Source: Brachionus plicatilis
Taxonomy: Eukaryota > Rotifera > Eurotatoria > Ploima > Brachionidae
Length of the DNA: 64,000 bases
NCBI GenBank assembly: GCA_010279815.1
Contig: QEOQ01000503.1
Span: 182,260 to 246,259 of the forward strand
Reading direction: 5' to 3'
This document shows, piece by piece, positions 9,781 to 22,425 of the stretch (the stretch's first letter is position 1; each line of letters begins with the position of its first letter). Below the pieces are notes generated by a model. That model saw nothing but the letters and a program-made list of their open reading frames with translations, searched no databases and was not told the origin of the DNA. A program made the position numbers and the translations under genes.

Positions 9781-12065
9781 CTTTGATAGAAATAAACTAA
9801 AATTTTGATTTTAAAACATTTATTTTAAGCTAATGGTTATAAAAATCTAAACAAAATAATAGAGTACCTTGAGATTAGGTTCAAAAAGATTTTAAAATAA
9901 AAAAAAAAAAATTTAAAACACTTTATTCAAAAAAAATTTTCAATTTATTATTTTTTATTTTCTATGTATACAAATTTTTTTGATCGCATAAATTCACGAT
10001 AAAACAAAAAAATTTATCATAAAAAAAGATAATAAACAAAATGAAATTTTCTAACCTACTGACAATATGCATTATGTAATTGTTTCAATTTTAATCAAAT
10101 TAATTTTTTTTTTAATTTAAGTGAAACAAATCAGAAAAATAAACTACAAACAATTTTTATTGTCAACCCTATTTTTGACGAGATTGACTCTAAAACTATT
10201 GAAGAAAACAAATTTTCTAATAAGCTGATAAAAATTTCCCCGAATCATATAAGATTTAATTAAAAACAATTAAATCCAATAAAATCAAAAACTCAAAGAA
10301 TTCCTAATTATTAATTCATTTTTTCGATTTGTCGCGAATCGATCATTGTTTAATTTCTTTAGCCTTAGAGTAAAACAAATGAATTTTTCTGACTAGACAC
10401 AATCTAAAGTTGACCAATATTCGGGAGATATACTGAAAACTCAAGTATTTGAAATAAAAAGTAAGGTTTTTGTTTTGAAAAGGCCAAGCTTAAATTTGAA
10501 AATTTTAGTTTCATCTTTATGTAAACTTAATATAAGTGTTCTTGGTTTAAACAAAATCCGAAGAAGTGTGTCGAAGTAGTTTTATAGCTAAGAAAAAAAA
10601 TAAATACAAATTAAAAGCAAAACAAAGTTTTTTTCATTTTTCAGTGAATTAAAATAATTTGGAATTTGACTATTCTATTTTGCCTAGGTTTTAGCCCTCA
10701 TAAGATTTGATCGAATCCTTTGTAAAAATAAAATAATATCCACTCACAGCAAAATAAAACTCTGTTGTTTCTTTTTAAAATATAGTTTCATATTGTTAAC
10801 AAACGGTAAAGAACACTAAATCTAAATTTTTTTTAAATTTAACAAAAATACATTTGAATTGCTATATAAATTTAAAATTATATGTTGTTTTATTGCTTTT
10901 ATATGATTATCATTATAATTCTGAATTTTTTTTTAATTTGCCTTGACCATATTCTGCATGGTCCTTTTCTTCTTTAATTATGTATATTTAATAATTTATT
11001 CTAAGTACTCCATACTAAAAAGTTACCGTAGTTTCAAAATACTAGTAGTCATCATAACAACTCTATTAAGTAATAAGTTTAACCTATGAATTACTTTTTA
11101 TAAACTTTTTATAACTGAAAAATTGTACAATAATTATACATAATACTATAATAATATAAAACAAAGTAGCGTCTTTTCTAGTATTATTTTCGAAAAAAAA
11201 TTGAATTATATATTAAAATTTAATTTATTCGTATCTTGAATGATTCACTTGAATTTTATTCTGAATTAAGTCGCGTTTCTTTTTTACTAAAAGCATATCA
11301 CAGGCTCGATTCGAATGCTGTTAGTAGAAAAATTAACAAAATTCAAATTTATCTGGTCATGATTATGATTGAAATACATTAATTACTTTTTAAAAATATC
11401 AACATCTAAATAGATCAAAAATTTGTATTCGAAATAATAATGACTAAAATGCATTCAAAAATATATTTGGTTCAAATTATGAATATAAAAATTGGAAATT
11501 TTGAAAGTAAACTTCAAAATCTTTTAAATTAAAACATTAATATTCAAATTAGTTTTTGATATTTCTAGTTAATTTAAATATTGAGTCTGTTTTATTTTAA
11601 TTTTTAAATCCGATCACAAAAGTTTCTTATCAAACATAACTTTCTAGTTATTTAATTTTTTGTTCCTAAAAAATCTTGCGAAAAATTTTTTGTTGGTCAG
11701 AAAATTCAATAAATTTAGTTTGAACATTTTCAAAAATTTTTTTTGAAAGCCTAAAATCTGGTCAATATTTTAAATTAAAGAATAAAATGACCCAAAAAAG
11801 AATGCAATTTTTAAAAATTATCAAACAAAGATTTTTTTTCAATTTTAAATTTATAGAACTATTCATTTCACGGTCTATTTAACTATATTTTCAGAACAGA
11901 TCAAAATTTTTATGCTCATGCATAGAAAGTGTTCTAAAAAATATTGAGTATGACAAATTATTGATAAATTAGTCGAAAATTGATTCAATTAAATATTTGT
12001 ATTTTTTTAAAGTTTATTCAAAATATAATTTTATTTAAAATTTAACTTGATTTTTTGATTTTAAA
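9781..12065. other. 2.3-kb stretch with no recognised gene
   Basis: Very AT-rich, dense stops, no convincing exon or repeat pair seen. It may hold 5' exons or the promoter of the Ser/Asn-rich gene; a GTGAGT on the - strand near 10742 could be a donor, but no coding sequence could be tied to it. Confidence 0.35.
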
Positions 12066-12586
<521 letters not shown>

Positions 12587-13462
12587 AATCTTTTATTGAA
12601 GATTTATGTAATTTATGACCAAGATAAACAATTAAATTAAAATTTTTTTTCATAAAAAATTAATTTGATTTGAATTTGCCAAGTTTTTGTCTGCATTTTT
12701 TTAGAAAATTTTAAAATATCTTAATTTAAATAAAAATATTAAAAAAAAAAAGATTCGAAAAATAGCTTCGTAGGTCGGCACGATGCCGTTTATGATACAG
12801 TTCTGTGCCGCTGATGGTTCGGTTTTAGGTCGCGACCATTGAGGCCGTGTTGTTTTTAAAATACTTACTGTATGTCATGTGGTACAGCGTGTGAAATGAC
12901 AATTGTACGCTGAATAATTTTTTTTATTTAAAACATTATTACTACATTTTTTAAATCAAACGAGAGCATAGTCAATATGGAAGGAGGTGAGGATTAAAAA
13001 CAAATAAAAAAAGTGAAACTAAAAACTCTGCGCATAAAACTAAATCTGACAAAAATAATTTTTTAAAAAATTATTAAGACATAAAAATTCTTTTTTCCTT
13101 TCTAAATGTGAACTTTTTTAATTGATTTTTATTTTAATTTTTGCGATCTTGACTCTTTTTATTTTTAAAAAGAAATAATTTTAAAAAATGAATATAAAAA
13201 CTTTAAAAGATACTTAGAAACTTTCAAGAGTTAGTTTGGTAAAGTTTTTTAGCAATTCTTAATTTTAATTAAAAACAAGGAGGGGGGGCTTCGCCCCCCT
13301 CCTTACCTCCCCCCACAACATAGATATATTTAGTTTTGTTTTTCAGACTAATCAATAATTATTAAAATTAGGTTTCAATTTTTAAATACTTTCATTAAAA
13401 AAATAGAAAAATACATATAATACAAAAATAAAAAAAAATAAAATTTAATGATAAAAAAAAAA
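12587..13462. other. Intergenic region with a GC-richer patch and a strong hairpin
   Basis: About 12770-12910 is GC-richer than its surroundings and includes the palindrome GGTCGCGACC near 12831; it could be the HINT promoter. No tRNA fold or coding frame fits it. The hairpin at 13277-13304 is listed separately. Confidence 0.35.
13277..13304. repeat. Perfect 11-bp GC-rich hairpin
   Basis: AAGGAGGGGGG is followed by GCTTCG and then CCCCCCTCCTT, an 11-bp uninterrupted stem with a six-base loop. A second C-run (CCTCCCCCC, about 13306) follows directly and could compete for pairing. It is the most GC-rich structure in the window and lies downstream of the - strand gene at 13463-14002. Confidence 0.7.
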
Positions 13463-14002
13463 TTAAGTAAAAAAGTTATTTTTAGGGACAAACTCTAAGC
13501 TTTTAATAGAATTTGGGACAATGGCTGTGTAATGTAATTTTCCAATTTGATTATTATAGATACCACAAATAAAATTATCGGTTAACTCTCCATTTATTGG
13601 TATATATTTTAAACAGGAACATAAATTTAAAGGGTTATCATTAAATTTTGAAAAAAGTTGTTCAACAGATGTTAAGTCATTTATATCATTCATTTGATAA
13701 TAAATATAAATTTTAAAGTTTAACACAGAACTAAAAGCTGATAAATGATAATCATTACACCATTATTCCTTGCATCATGCAACAATTTTCTATAATTATA
13801 TTCGACACGCAGCGGATCTACCCTTTTCAGCAACTCATTGTAATGACTCAGAAAATTTAGATAGTTTCTGAATTTTCGAGTGTCCAAACTAATAAGCTCA
13901 TCCAACTGTAAATGAAAATAGAGTGTAATAATAAAAAAAAAAACATGTAAAAGTGAATACCCTATTATTATTACTATTATTTGTTTTTTCAGATGTAGCC
14001 AT
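13463..14002 (-). CDS. Small gene of unknown function with an unresolved frame change
   Basis: Exon 1 (14002-13961) encodes MATSEKTNNSNNNR and ends AGG|GTATTC. A 55-bp intron with acceptor TTTACAG leads in phase 0 to exon 2 at 13905 (LDELISLDTRKFRNY...). That frame continues through KLLHDARNNG and stops at 13720. A second frame, displaced by one base, is open from about 13770 to a stop at 13463 (SVEQLFSKFNDNPLN...). The two could be joined only by a 23-nt intron (GTGTAATG...TATCAG), shorter than any other here, or the gene has an indel, or exon 2 simply ends at 13720. No family recognised. The spliced start is convincing; the downstream half is not. Confidence 0.5.
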
Positions 14003-14879
14003 TTATTTAAATGAAAACAATCATGTCAAAAAAAAATGGTGCGCAAGTGATCAAATTTATTAGAAAGTAGAAACGTCTTTTTAAATTGAGCGCATTTTTA
14101 AAAAAAAAAACAATGATAAAAAGAAATGTTAATGAAATCTAAACTTCTCGTATACCCATCTTTTAACATTGCCAAAAAATTTTCAATTCAAGTTAATAGG
14201 AAAACGAAATATTAATTTTATATTGTTGTAGTGAAAAAAGAATATTTTATTTAAATTATTGACTTTAATTTTTTTAACTTTTTTATGGAATTTTGATTTA
14301 AAAAATTATTTTATGTGATTTTCACATTTCAATAAATTCATTTTGTGCGTGAATCACATTTTTTATGTATTTTAATCTCTTTTTTTTTTGTTGTTAATCT
14401 TCACCCGAAAACTAGATATAAAGTTGAAGAAATTCAAAACTTAAGTGCTATTTGAATTTCTAATATTTTTTAAAATTATATATATTCTGAAGGAGCATAA
14501 CATTTTCTACACTCTGGTGTATATTTTTTTTTCAAAAAAGGGTGTGTCAATTTTATTTATTGAAAAACAGCCAAAATAAACGCTTTTTTCACTTGAATCG
14601 TATGTAGTCCCAGGGATTACTTGATGACAAAATTTTTTTTAATTTCAAAAAAGCTAGTCAAAAGTCTGAACAAATCCAAGTTATCCTTTTTTGAATTTTA
14701 GCTTTATTTTTATAAATAAAGTCTCAAAAACATTAAATTTTCTTAAATTTTCATATTTTTCAAATAGTAAGATCTTTAATGTAAAGAATTCGAAATTCCT
14801 AAGTGTTAGGCTTTTGTTTCTTTTGATTTTCCAGAAAAATAAGCCTTTAAAACTTAACCGTACGTTCTAACATTTTTTT
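14003..14879. other. AT-rich spacer, no gene seen
   Basis: No supported coding sequence. The part from about 14500 may be the 5' flank of the Tc1-type relic, but no clear terminal repeat was found. Confidence 0.3.
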
Positions 14880-15630
14880 AACCTTCTAAACAGCGCCAAA
14901 AACGTCTAATTAAAGATCGAAGTCATTCTGGTAAACGTTGGAAGCTAACTTTTTAAGGGGTTAAGATATGTGAGAATACTGTATTGAGATATTTCCAACA
15001 AAAAAGGTAGTCTGATACAGTGGTCAAAAACACCTTCTAAAAATAAAAGATAGACAAAAAAGATATGCATGGTGTAAACAGAGACTTTATTGGACTCTAA
15101 TGATTGTTTAAAAGTTATTTCCAGTGACGAGTCCAATTTTGAAGTCTTCTTTCGTTATTTATGATCAATACTAAAAAGGTTTAAAAATAAAAAGTTTCAT
15201 CCGAAGTTCTGTTTACCAAGGTTACAAAACGGTGGAGGCTCAGCCGGCATCTGGAGATGCATTTCTTACAAATGCACTCGTATATATAGCATTTATAAAG
15301 CACGATTTAATCATTTACCTCTACATCTTCATGAAAGCCTTGGAAAATTTTTTTTTCCTTATTTTGAACCCCTATTTGAACCAAATGACCCTTGGATTTT
15401 TCAACAAGATGGCGCTTCGGCACATACCACTCACTCAGTAAACGACTTGTTCAAAGAACAGACCAATGAGGTTCTACAACGATGTGCTCGTTCACCAGAT
15501 ACATATAAACCCAATCGAAACTTATGTATAACCAAACTAAAACCTCGTTAAAAGAATAACAAACCACGATGCAGATATTTCTGAATTGATGACTAAGTTA
15601 TTGTGTAAAAATAATTAAGTTCTAAAAAAG
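14880..15630 (+). pseudogene. Tc1/mariner-type transposase relic
   Basis: Read in changing + frames, pieces of a Tc1-type transposase appear in order: a helix-turn-helix-like part (about 14895-15040), SDESNFEVFFRY around 15124-15165 (the family's first catalytic Asp region), then QQDGASAHTTHSVNDLF at about 15400-15450 (second Asp region) and ARSPD at about 15488 just before the region of the third acidic residue. Several frameshifts and stops separate them, so it cannot make an active enzyme. Terminal inverted repeats were not identified, so the limits are those of the recognisable protein. Confidence 0.7.
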
Positions 15631-15699
15631 ACAATTGAATTTTCAAAAATAACGAAAAAATTAACTTTATCGACCCCTCAATTTAGTTTTTCTGAGTCT

Positions 15700-17242
15700 T
15701 AGTCTAGATTAATTAAACAATTTGACAATTAGAGTTTATATAAGAAATATGTTCAATTTTTTAAATCATTTGTCAATGACTGGAACGATCTATATACTCT
15801 TATAAAAACTGCAAACTCTCTTTTCCTGCGTTTTGTTCTTCTAGAATTCTTTAACCAAATGGCCTTTTATAGCTCGGTACCTAAGAATTTAAACACTTCA
15901 AAGATTAATCCTATTCTAAAAGATCATACCAAAAGCATTTGTGATATCAATAATGTAAGACATATTTCAATTTCAAACTGTTTAGCTCAATTTCTAGAAA
16001 AACTAATTTTATATAGCTCTCCAGACCTCTATAAAATTAGTAAAAACCAATTTGGTTTCAGAAAAAAAACCTCATGTAATCACGCTTTTTTTGTGGTTAA
16101 AGAAACAATAAATGAATATGTTTATAAAGGGTTGGCAATCAGAAACGCAACACTCGACGCTGAAAAAACATTCGACAAAGTCTGGCGAGACGGACTATTT
16201 TATAAACTAGCTTCTAGAATGAACAAAAACTTTTGGGTAATCTTAAAAAAATACTACGATACTCATCGGCTATTATTGTTTCGAATGGAATCTCCTCGAT
16301 TCCATTTAAAATTGAATGTGGGGTTAAACAAGGTGGTTTTCTATCCTCCTTCATGTTTAACATCTTCATCAACGACCTAATAGAAAATTGTTTAAATAAA
16401 AAAATAGGTGCTCAATTCAAAAACATGAATGTTTCTATTATAGTTTATGCTGATGACATTTTACTTATTAGCTCTTTTATTTATAAATCAGTATCCTATC
16501 ACCATTCCTAAAAAGTTTTATTTATAAAACATTCTGCTTATCACAATTTACCTATGGTCTAGAGAATATTACTATGAATTCAAGATGCCTTAAATCTTTG
16601 AACACAAACCAAAACAACTTATTAAGACAGATGCTAAATTTAAAATGGAATTGCCACATGTCTAGCATCCTCAAAGTACAAAGAATTTTCAAATTTGATC
16701 AACTAAATTTTTACTCAAAATTATCATTTATTACTACACTAAAATTCAATGGAATCGCCTCCTCTATCTTTAGTTCACTCTGTTATAATGTCTCAATTAA
16801 CTCCCCGTGTTCTTCTGTCTCCTTTGAAACTATGTTCATTTTTTAATTTAAACCTATCTTCCCTACTTGAAAGAGTGAATGGGCTTAAAATGGAGATGAA
16901 GCGGCATTTCTACCTCCGTGATGGTGTCTCTGACTCTATTGAACTGTGTTTGAGCAACTTAAGATTTAAAAACTATAGAACTTTATTAAACCAACTTATT
17001 GAACCTAATTGAGACTCACCTTTCTTGGTCAACTAAACTTTACTAAACTTAAATTGTAAATTCTTTTTTCTTTCTTTTTCTTGACTACTTACTTTATCTA
17101 TTGTATATTTGTATCGAGCATGAGCTCTTTCATAAGTATCAGAACTTAATTGACTTTTTACATTTATTTAAATTCTAATTTTTTTATCTTTACTTTACTT
17201 CTCCTGAAGGAGGTTAATTAAAAACAAATAAATAAATAAATA
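15700..17242 (+). pseudogene. Non-LTR retrotransposon (LINE) reverse transcriptase relic
   Basis: A + strand reading shows reverse transcriptase landmarks: QFGFRKKTSCNHA, LDAEKTFDKVW (the DxxKxFD motif), GVKQGG and YADD. A frameshift near 16240 separates the first two from the last two, and sequence after YADD is deleted before a thumb-like segment (LRQMLNLKW..., 16574-16846) and another frame (16749-17012). The 3' end is recognisable: CTTCTCCTGAAGGAGGTTAA at about 17199 can form a hairpin and is followed by (AAATA)n at about 17221-17242. Looks like a Jockey/CR1-class element. Dead copy, 5'-truncated. Confidence 0.8.
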
Positions 17243-18997
17243 ACAATTGTTATATATTGTTACATATTGTTACAAGTCGTTTTGTTTAATTAGAACTTTT
17301 GAATTGCATAAATTAGCTATGAAAACACTCTCATCAGATGATTATTGAAAATAACGAGTTCGAGGAATTTTTTTAAACGAAATTGATTGCATTTAGCGCA
17401 TTTTTTTGAAAGTTTTTCGTTGGTTTTTCCCATTTTTTAATGTTTTTCAAAGTTTTTAATTAAATAAAAAATTAAAAAATAGAAAATATTACATTTTAGG
17501 AACTTTAGATGAATAAAAATTATATTTTTTTCAAGTTTTGGGTTATTTTAAATTGCTTTTTTATATTAATTTTCATCAAAATATACATTTTTTCAAAGAG
17601 AATTAGTTCAATAAATTAGATTTTCTGATGATTTCGAAAGATTCCATCAGCCAAGTTAGAAAGTATGCTTCAACATAAGTTTATTTAAATAAGTTAAATT
17701 TTCTGGAATAGCTTTTAATTTTTTGACTCAAAAATGGGAGCAAAATAAACGCAGAAATGCTAGACCCTCCTTTACCTTGATTCCTTTAGTTTCATAATAA
17801 ATTTGTAAAATTTAATATAAGTTTACAGTAAGCTTCTTTATTAAAGTCTAAAATTTTGTAAAATTTATTATGCAAATATTTGAAATTATAATTAAGATAA
17901 GTGAACAATCTAAATATTAAATAATTGATGCAAAATCTCTGATTATACCCTTCAAAAACTTTTAAGTTACTACACAGCTTCTAAGAATCATTATAAAGGT
18001 AATACAAATATTAATATACAAAGTTTAGAAGAATTAATACAAGCTTTAATCAAAGATTTTTAAATAATTTTTTCAAAAATTTGGTTTTGTGAAATTAAAT
18101 ACAAAAGAATAGAACAAAGCTATTAATTACCTAATAATTTGTTTTTTTGGAATTTAAAATAAGTTCTGTGAATGCAACATGATGCAAGATATATTAATAA
18201 CCAATTCTTTTTAAATTGATTAATTAAGTTAAATCTATAAGCTTATATTCCTAAACAATAAAAAAATGTGATAAAATTGATGTCGTATGTTTGAATTGTT
18301 GATGTGAAATTAATTTGATAGAGTTTGATACATTGATTTAACATGAAATTTTATGGTGGACATAACCACCTTTCTTTTATTGACTGAATTTACCACAATT
18401 TCATACCAATTTATATATTTTTAATAGATTTTAGAAAAGAATTTGATAGTTTCGCTAATTATACTGACATCTAAAATATCGATGTCTAATGAGATAGAAG
18501 TTCAAGAAAATTCTAATTATTTTTAATACTATGAGTCTATTAAAAAGATCAAAACAAATTATTTTATTTCTTGCAATTCATTTGTTTAGTCTAAAGGTTT
18601 TGAACAAGCCACAATTTTTTTTTTAAATTAAATTATTTTTTTAGTTAAAACATTTTTTTTAATTTAAAATTTCAAATAAAATTCGTCTTTATCTCCTTTT
18701 CTGTTTTCTTTATGAAAAATCAATTGTACCCCAGTAAAATGCATCTTTTCAAGATTTGATTTTTCTACTTAAATATTTACCTACTTGAAGATTTTTAGGA
18801 CTAATTTTTATTTTGAAGTCTTAAAATCACTAAAATTAATATTAAATTTCAAGACCCTAAAATAAAACCTAAAAAATCTATAAAAATATAATTATAATTT
18901 TAAAAAGATAATAAATTATGTAAAAAGCTTTTCATTTTATTTTTCATTTATGTATAAATATTATAAAAATTAATTAATAAGTTCAAATTTTTTTAAA
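17243..18997. other. Upstream flank of the p38 gene, largely featureless
   Basis: AT-rich, no exon seen. Holds a half copy of foldback family A at about 18083-18193. The last few hundred bases are presumably the p38 promoter and 5' UTR, without a motif I can name. Confidence 0.35.
18083..18193. repeat. Half copy of foldback MITE family A
   Basis: Begins GGTTTTGTGAAATTAAATAC, continues through an AGAACAAAG segment and GTTCTGTGAATGCAACATGA, then ends in TGCAAGATAT where complete copies go on into the core. Only the left arm is present. Confidence 0.5.
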
Positions 18998-20389
18998 ATG
19001 AGTCTGTGGAACCAATTCGAGATTAATAATTCAACCTGGAATGTACCGTGTCGTTATTCAAACTTAAATCCTCTCGGTTTTGGTGCTTATGGACTTGTTT
19101 GGTATTTTGAAAAAGTTTCATCTCTAATTGAAAATATTGTTTAACTATTTAAATAAAAGCTCGGCTACTGATAGTGTATCAAATCAACAAGTTGCCATAA
19201 AAAAACTCTCTCAACCGTTTTTGACTAAAGTTCATTGCAAGCGAGCTTTAAGAGAGATCAAATTATTAAAGCATGTTAGACATGACAATATTATTCAATT
19301 ATTTGATATTTTTACACCTGCCAATAACAATGAAACAATGGAAGAAATGTAATTTATTTTTTTTTTAAATTTAAAATAGATATGATAGATAATGGTCAAA
19401 TTTTTTTTAGATATTTGGTCACCAATCTTATGACTTCTGATTTACATAATGTTTTAAAAACCACACGACTAAGTGAAGATCAAATAAAATTTTTCACATA
19501 TCAAATTTTAAGAGGACTGAAATATCTTCATTCTGCGAATATAATTCATCGAGATCTGAAACCAGGAAATTTGACTGTGAATGAAGATTGTGGTCTTAGG
19601 GTTTGTTTTATAAATTAAAATTTAAAAAGAATGTATATCATTTATTTTCTAAAAATAGATAATAGACTTTGGATTGGCCAGAAGTGAAAGCGATGAAATG
19701 ACAGGTTATGTGGCTACTCGTTGGTACCGAGCTCCTGAAATTATGCTTAAATGGACAGAATATGGAAAAGAAGGTAACATAATTCAAGTTTTTATAAATC
19801 TTACTAAAAAGTTTAAAAGTTGATGTTTGGAGCGTCGGTTGTATTTTAGCTGAAATGTTTATTCAAAAAACTCTTTTTCCTGGATCCGATCGTAAATTGT
19901 ACCTCAACTTAAAATATTTAATTTATTTATTTTTTATTTCTAGACGTAAATCAATTAAACAGAATTCTTGATGTAGTGGGCTATCCATCTGAAGAATTTC
20001 TACAAGATGTTACTCCTGAAGCTAGGCAATATTTAGAAAGAACACAGCTTCGTCAAAGAAGAGCAGATTTTTATGAATACTTTCACGAGATACCTGACAA
20101 ATTAGCCATTGATTTAATTGATCAAATGCTTCAATTAGACCCTCGCCGTAGAATAAATTGTCAACAAGCATTAAATCATCCTTATTTGGAAGCATATCAT
20201 GATGAAGATGATGAACCTGATGGCGAATATTTTAACCAAGAATTCGAAAACCAAGATTTAGAAGTTTCTGCATGGAAAGGTAATATTTGTTGGATTGAGT
20301 TAACTATAAAAATTTAATATTTTTTTATTTTAGTTTTAATATTCAACGAAATTCAAAGTTTTACTCCCCCAAATTATGAGGAAGTCTAG
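18998..20389 (+). CDS. MAPK14-like (p38): p38 mitogen-activated protein kinase
   Basis: Seven exons: 18998-19101, 19160-19348, 19411-19600, 19659-19773, 19820-19891, 19944-20279 and 20334-20389. They sum to 1062 nt, giving 353 residues, close to animal p38 (about 360). p38 phosphorylates Ser/Thr-Pro sites in stress and cytokine signalling after MKK3/6 phosphorylate its TGY loop. Seen here: glycine loop GFGAYG (27-32), VAIKK with Lys49, gatekeeper Thr102 in LVTNLM (the small p38 gatekeeper), HRDLKP with Asp146, DFG at 164-166, the TGY activation motif at 176-178 (not TEY or TPY), [10 protein letters not shown], and a C-terminal acidic docking stretch [10 protein letters not shown]. Introns are 46-62 bp. 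The acceptor for exon 3 must be the second one (TTTTTTTTAG at 19410); using the earlier AAAATAG would give a stop. The residue after HRDLKP is Gly where vertebrate p38 has Ser. Very sure. Confidence 0.97.
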
Positions 20390-21347
20390 TTTGCTAAAAC
20401 TTATTTTGACCAATATTTTTTTATACTAGAATAAGATTTATTTTTTATCTAAATAAAATAATTTCTTTACTTTTTATATATTTTGGTGTTTAAAATTATG
20501 AAAAATAAAATTAAAACTTAAATATTTTTATCATCTAAGAAATTTATTAAAAATTTGTTAATTATTTTTTATGGATTTATGAATTAAAATCTTTTTTGAA
20601 TTGTTATCAAAATTAAAAATTATCTTTTCCATAAATTAAAAATGAAGTAAATTTTTTATCACATGAAAAAATAATGAGCTTAAATAGTGTTAAGTTTGCA
20701 TTTTGTGATAAAAATTAAGTTAAATTATAAAATTAAAAAAAATATATATTTAATTTTAATTAATTCCATTTAAACCTTTAATTAAAAACACTTTGAATTA
20801 AAGTTTTTATTTAAAAAAGTTAACTCCTTAGCATTATTTTACATATAAAGATTTTAAATTTTAAATTGATATTTAATAAGAATCGGGTTCATTAAAGATG
20901 CTTTAAATTGTTATTATTGCCCTTAAAAGAAAATTTACAGAAATGTTAGAATTTTTTATTTGTTTTCAAAATGAAGTAAAAAGAGAAGCACTTTTTAACA
21001 TTTTTGCCTTATTTCGAACTTAACATACTCAATATTAAATATTTGTGTAAAGCTTAAGAGACTCAAAAAGAAAAGGAGGGTACCAACCTGCGGACAAGTA
21101 CCAATTTGAAATATATAATTTTAAAGCTTCTTTAGTTTTAAATTTTAGTTTCACACAAAACTGATGCAAAAATTTTTGTTTTTAATTTTACATGTATAGT
21201 CTTATATAGAATTACGCATAACTGTAGTTTTATCGTACTTAAGTACTATTTAGCTCTTTACATTTAAATTTTCTATTATGATCTAGTTTTTATTCAAATA
21301 TTTAGAATATTTTTTAATATAAGAAACTTTACTTTGGATTGTTTAAA
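20390..21347. other. Intergenic: p38 3' flank and aquaporin upstream region
   Basis: An AATAAA at 20452-20457, about 63 bp after the p38 stop, is a reasonable poly(A) signal. The rest is AT-rich and without recognised elements; the final part would be the aquaporin promoter. Confidence 0.4.
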
Positions 21348-22425
21348 ATGGAAATCTCAGAGAGGGTAATTAGTTTTCAGCAATTTATAATTTAATAATA
21401 AAAAATTTTTTTCAGAATGACAATCATCAACTAAACACATTGGAAAACAAAAATAGCCAAATATTGATCGAAGATAATTTGCTTAAAAGTGTTGATATGT
21501 CAGATGTTGTAAAGACCAAGCAAAATTTGTAAGATTATTTCGATAGAATATTTGAAGCATTTAAAAATTAAATGATTTAAAGTAATTTACAAGAAAGCTT
21601 GAAAAAAGCTATCAACATTACTAACCCTTTGGTAAAAGAATTCATGGCTGAAAGCTTTGGCACAATGATATTTATATTCATTGGATGCTCCGGTGTTGCT
21701 CAATTTAAGTTAAATAATAAACAAGATTCAAATTTAAACAATCTATTGTCAGTAAATATAGGATTTGGCTTTGGAGTGTTGATGGCAATTCTTCTTGTTG
21801 GAACAATATCTGGTAATTTATAAATTTTTTAAAATTTCTTAATTTTTATTTTTGTTGACCAGGAGCTCATTTAAACCCAGCAGTGTCTTTTTCATTAAGC
21901 CTCACTGGCAAAATGACTTGGCGAAAGTTTTTTATTTACTCTTTAGCACAAACTTTGGGAGCTTTTCTAGGAGCAACACTAGTTTTTCTGGTCTATTTAG
22001 ACGGATTAAAAAGCTTTGGAGAAGAAATGTATTCTTTAAATACTGCTGGAATTTTTGCCACATACCCTAATGAAGTTCTAGGAGTTTTTGGAGGCTTTTT
22101 GGACCAGGTTTTAGGCACAGCGGTCCTTATCATGGTTATCTTGGCAATCTCGGATAAGAAAAACAATGATATATCGAAAGAAATAAGTGCTATTTTGATT
22201 GCTTTTCTGGTTATAGTTATTGGGTGTTCATTGGGATTTAATTGCGGTTATGCTATTAATCCAGCAAGAGATTTCGGACCGCGATTATTTACTTTCTTTG
22301 CCGGTTGGGGTTCTCAGGTTTTCGAGGCAGGAAATGGCTTTTTTTGGATACCGATTATAGGACCCTTGGTTGGATCATTTATTGGTACTTTATTTTATCT
22401 AATTATAGTTTCAAATAATTTGTAA
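21348..22425 (+). CDS. Aquaglyceroporin (AQP3/9/10-like)
   Basis: Exons 21348-21365, 21416-21528, 21583-21812 and 21863-22425 give 307 residues. This is a six-helix membrane channel for water, glycerol and other small neutral solutes. Landmarks: FMAESFGTMIFIFIG in helix 1, first pore loop GAHLNPAVS (NPA at 125-127), and second loop GYAINPARDFGPRLF (NPA at 253-255). The Asp directly after NPAR (Asp257) is the hallmark of glycerol-permeable members rather than water-only aquaporins. The following AGWG...VF segment is also typical of AQP3-like proteins. Exon 3 has two acceptors 15 bp apart (exon starts 21583 or 21598), both in frame, differing by five residues (NLQES) just before helix 1. The cytoplasmic N-terminus is polar and unrelated to the core. 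Very sure of family, less sure of which acceptor is used. Confidence 0.95.

Noticed and set aside
12770..12910. GC-richer patch considered as a tRNA or small RNA gene
   Set aside because: No cloverleaf, no B-box-like GGTTCGANTCC in the right place, and no long stem. The palindrome GGTCGCGACC alone is not enough.
13277..13304. Hairpin considered as a bacterial-type terminator
   Set aside because: The window is eukaryotic, no U-run follows, and no bacterial gene is nearby.
19366..19410. Upstream acceptor AAAATAG for p38 exon 3
   Set aside because: It brings an in-frame stop and loses the IYLVTNLM match; the next acceptor fits perfectly.
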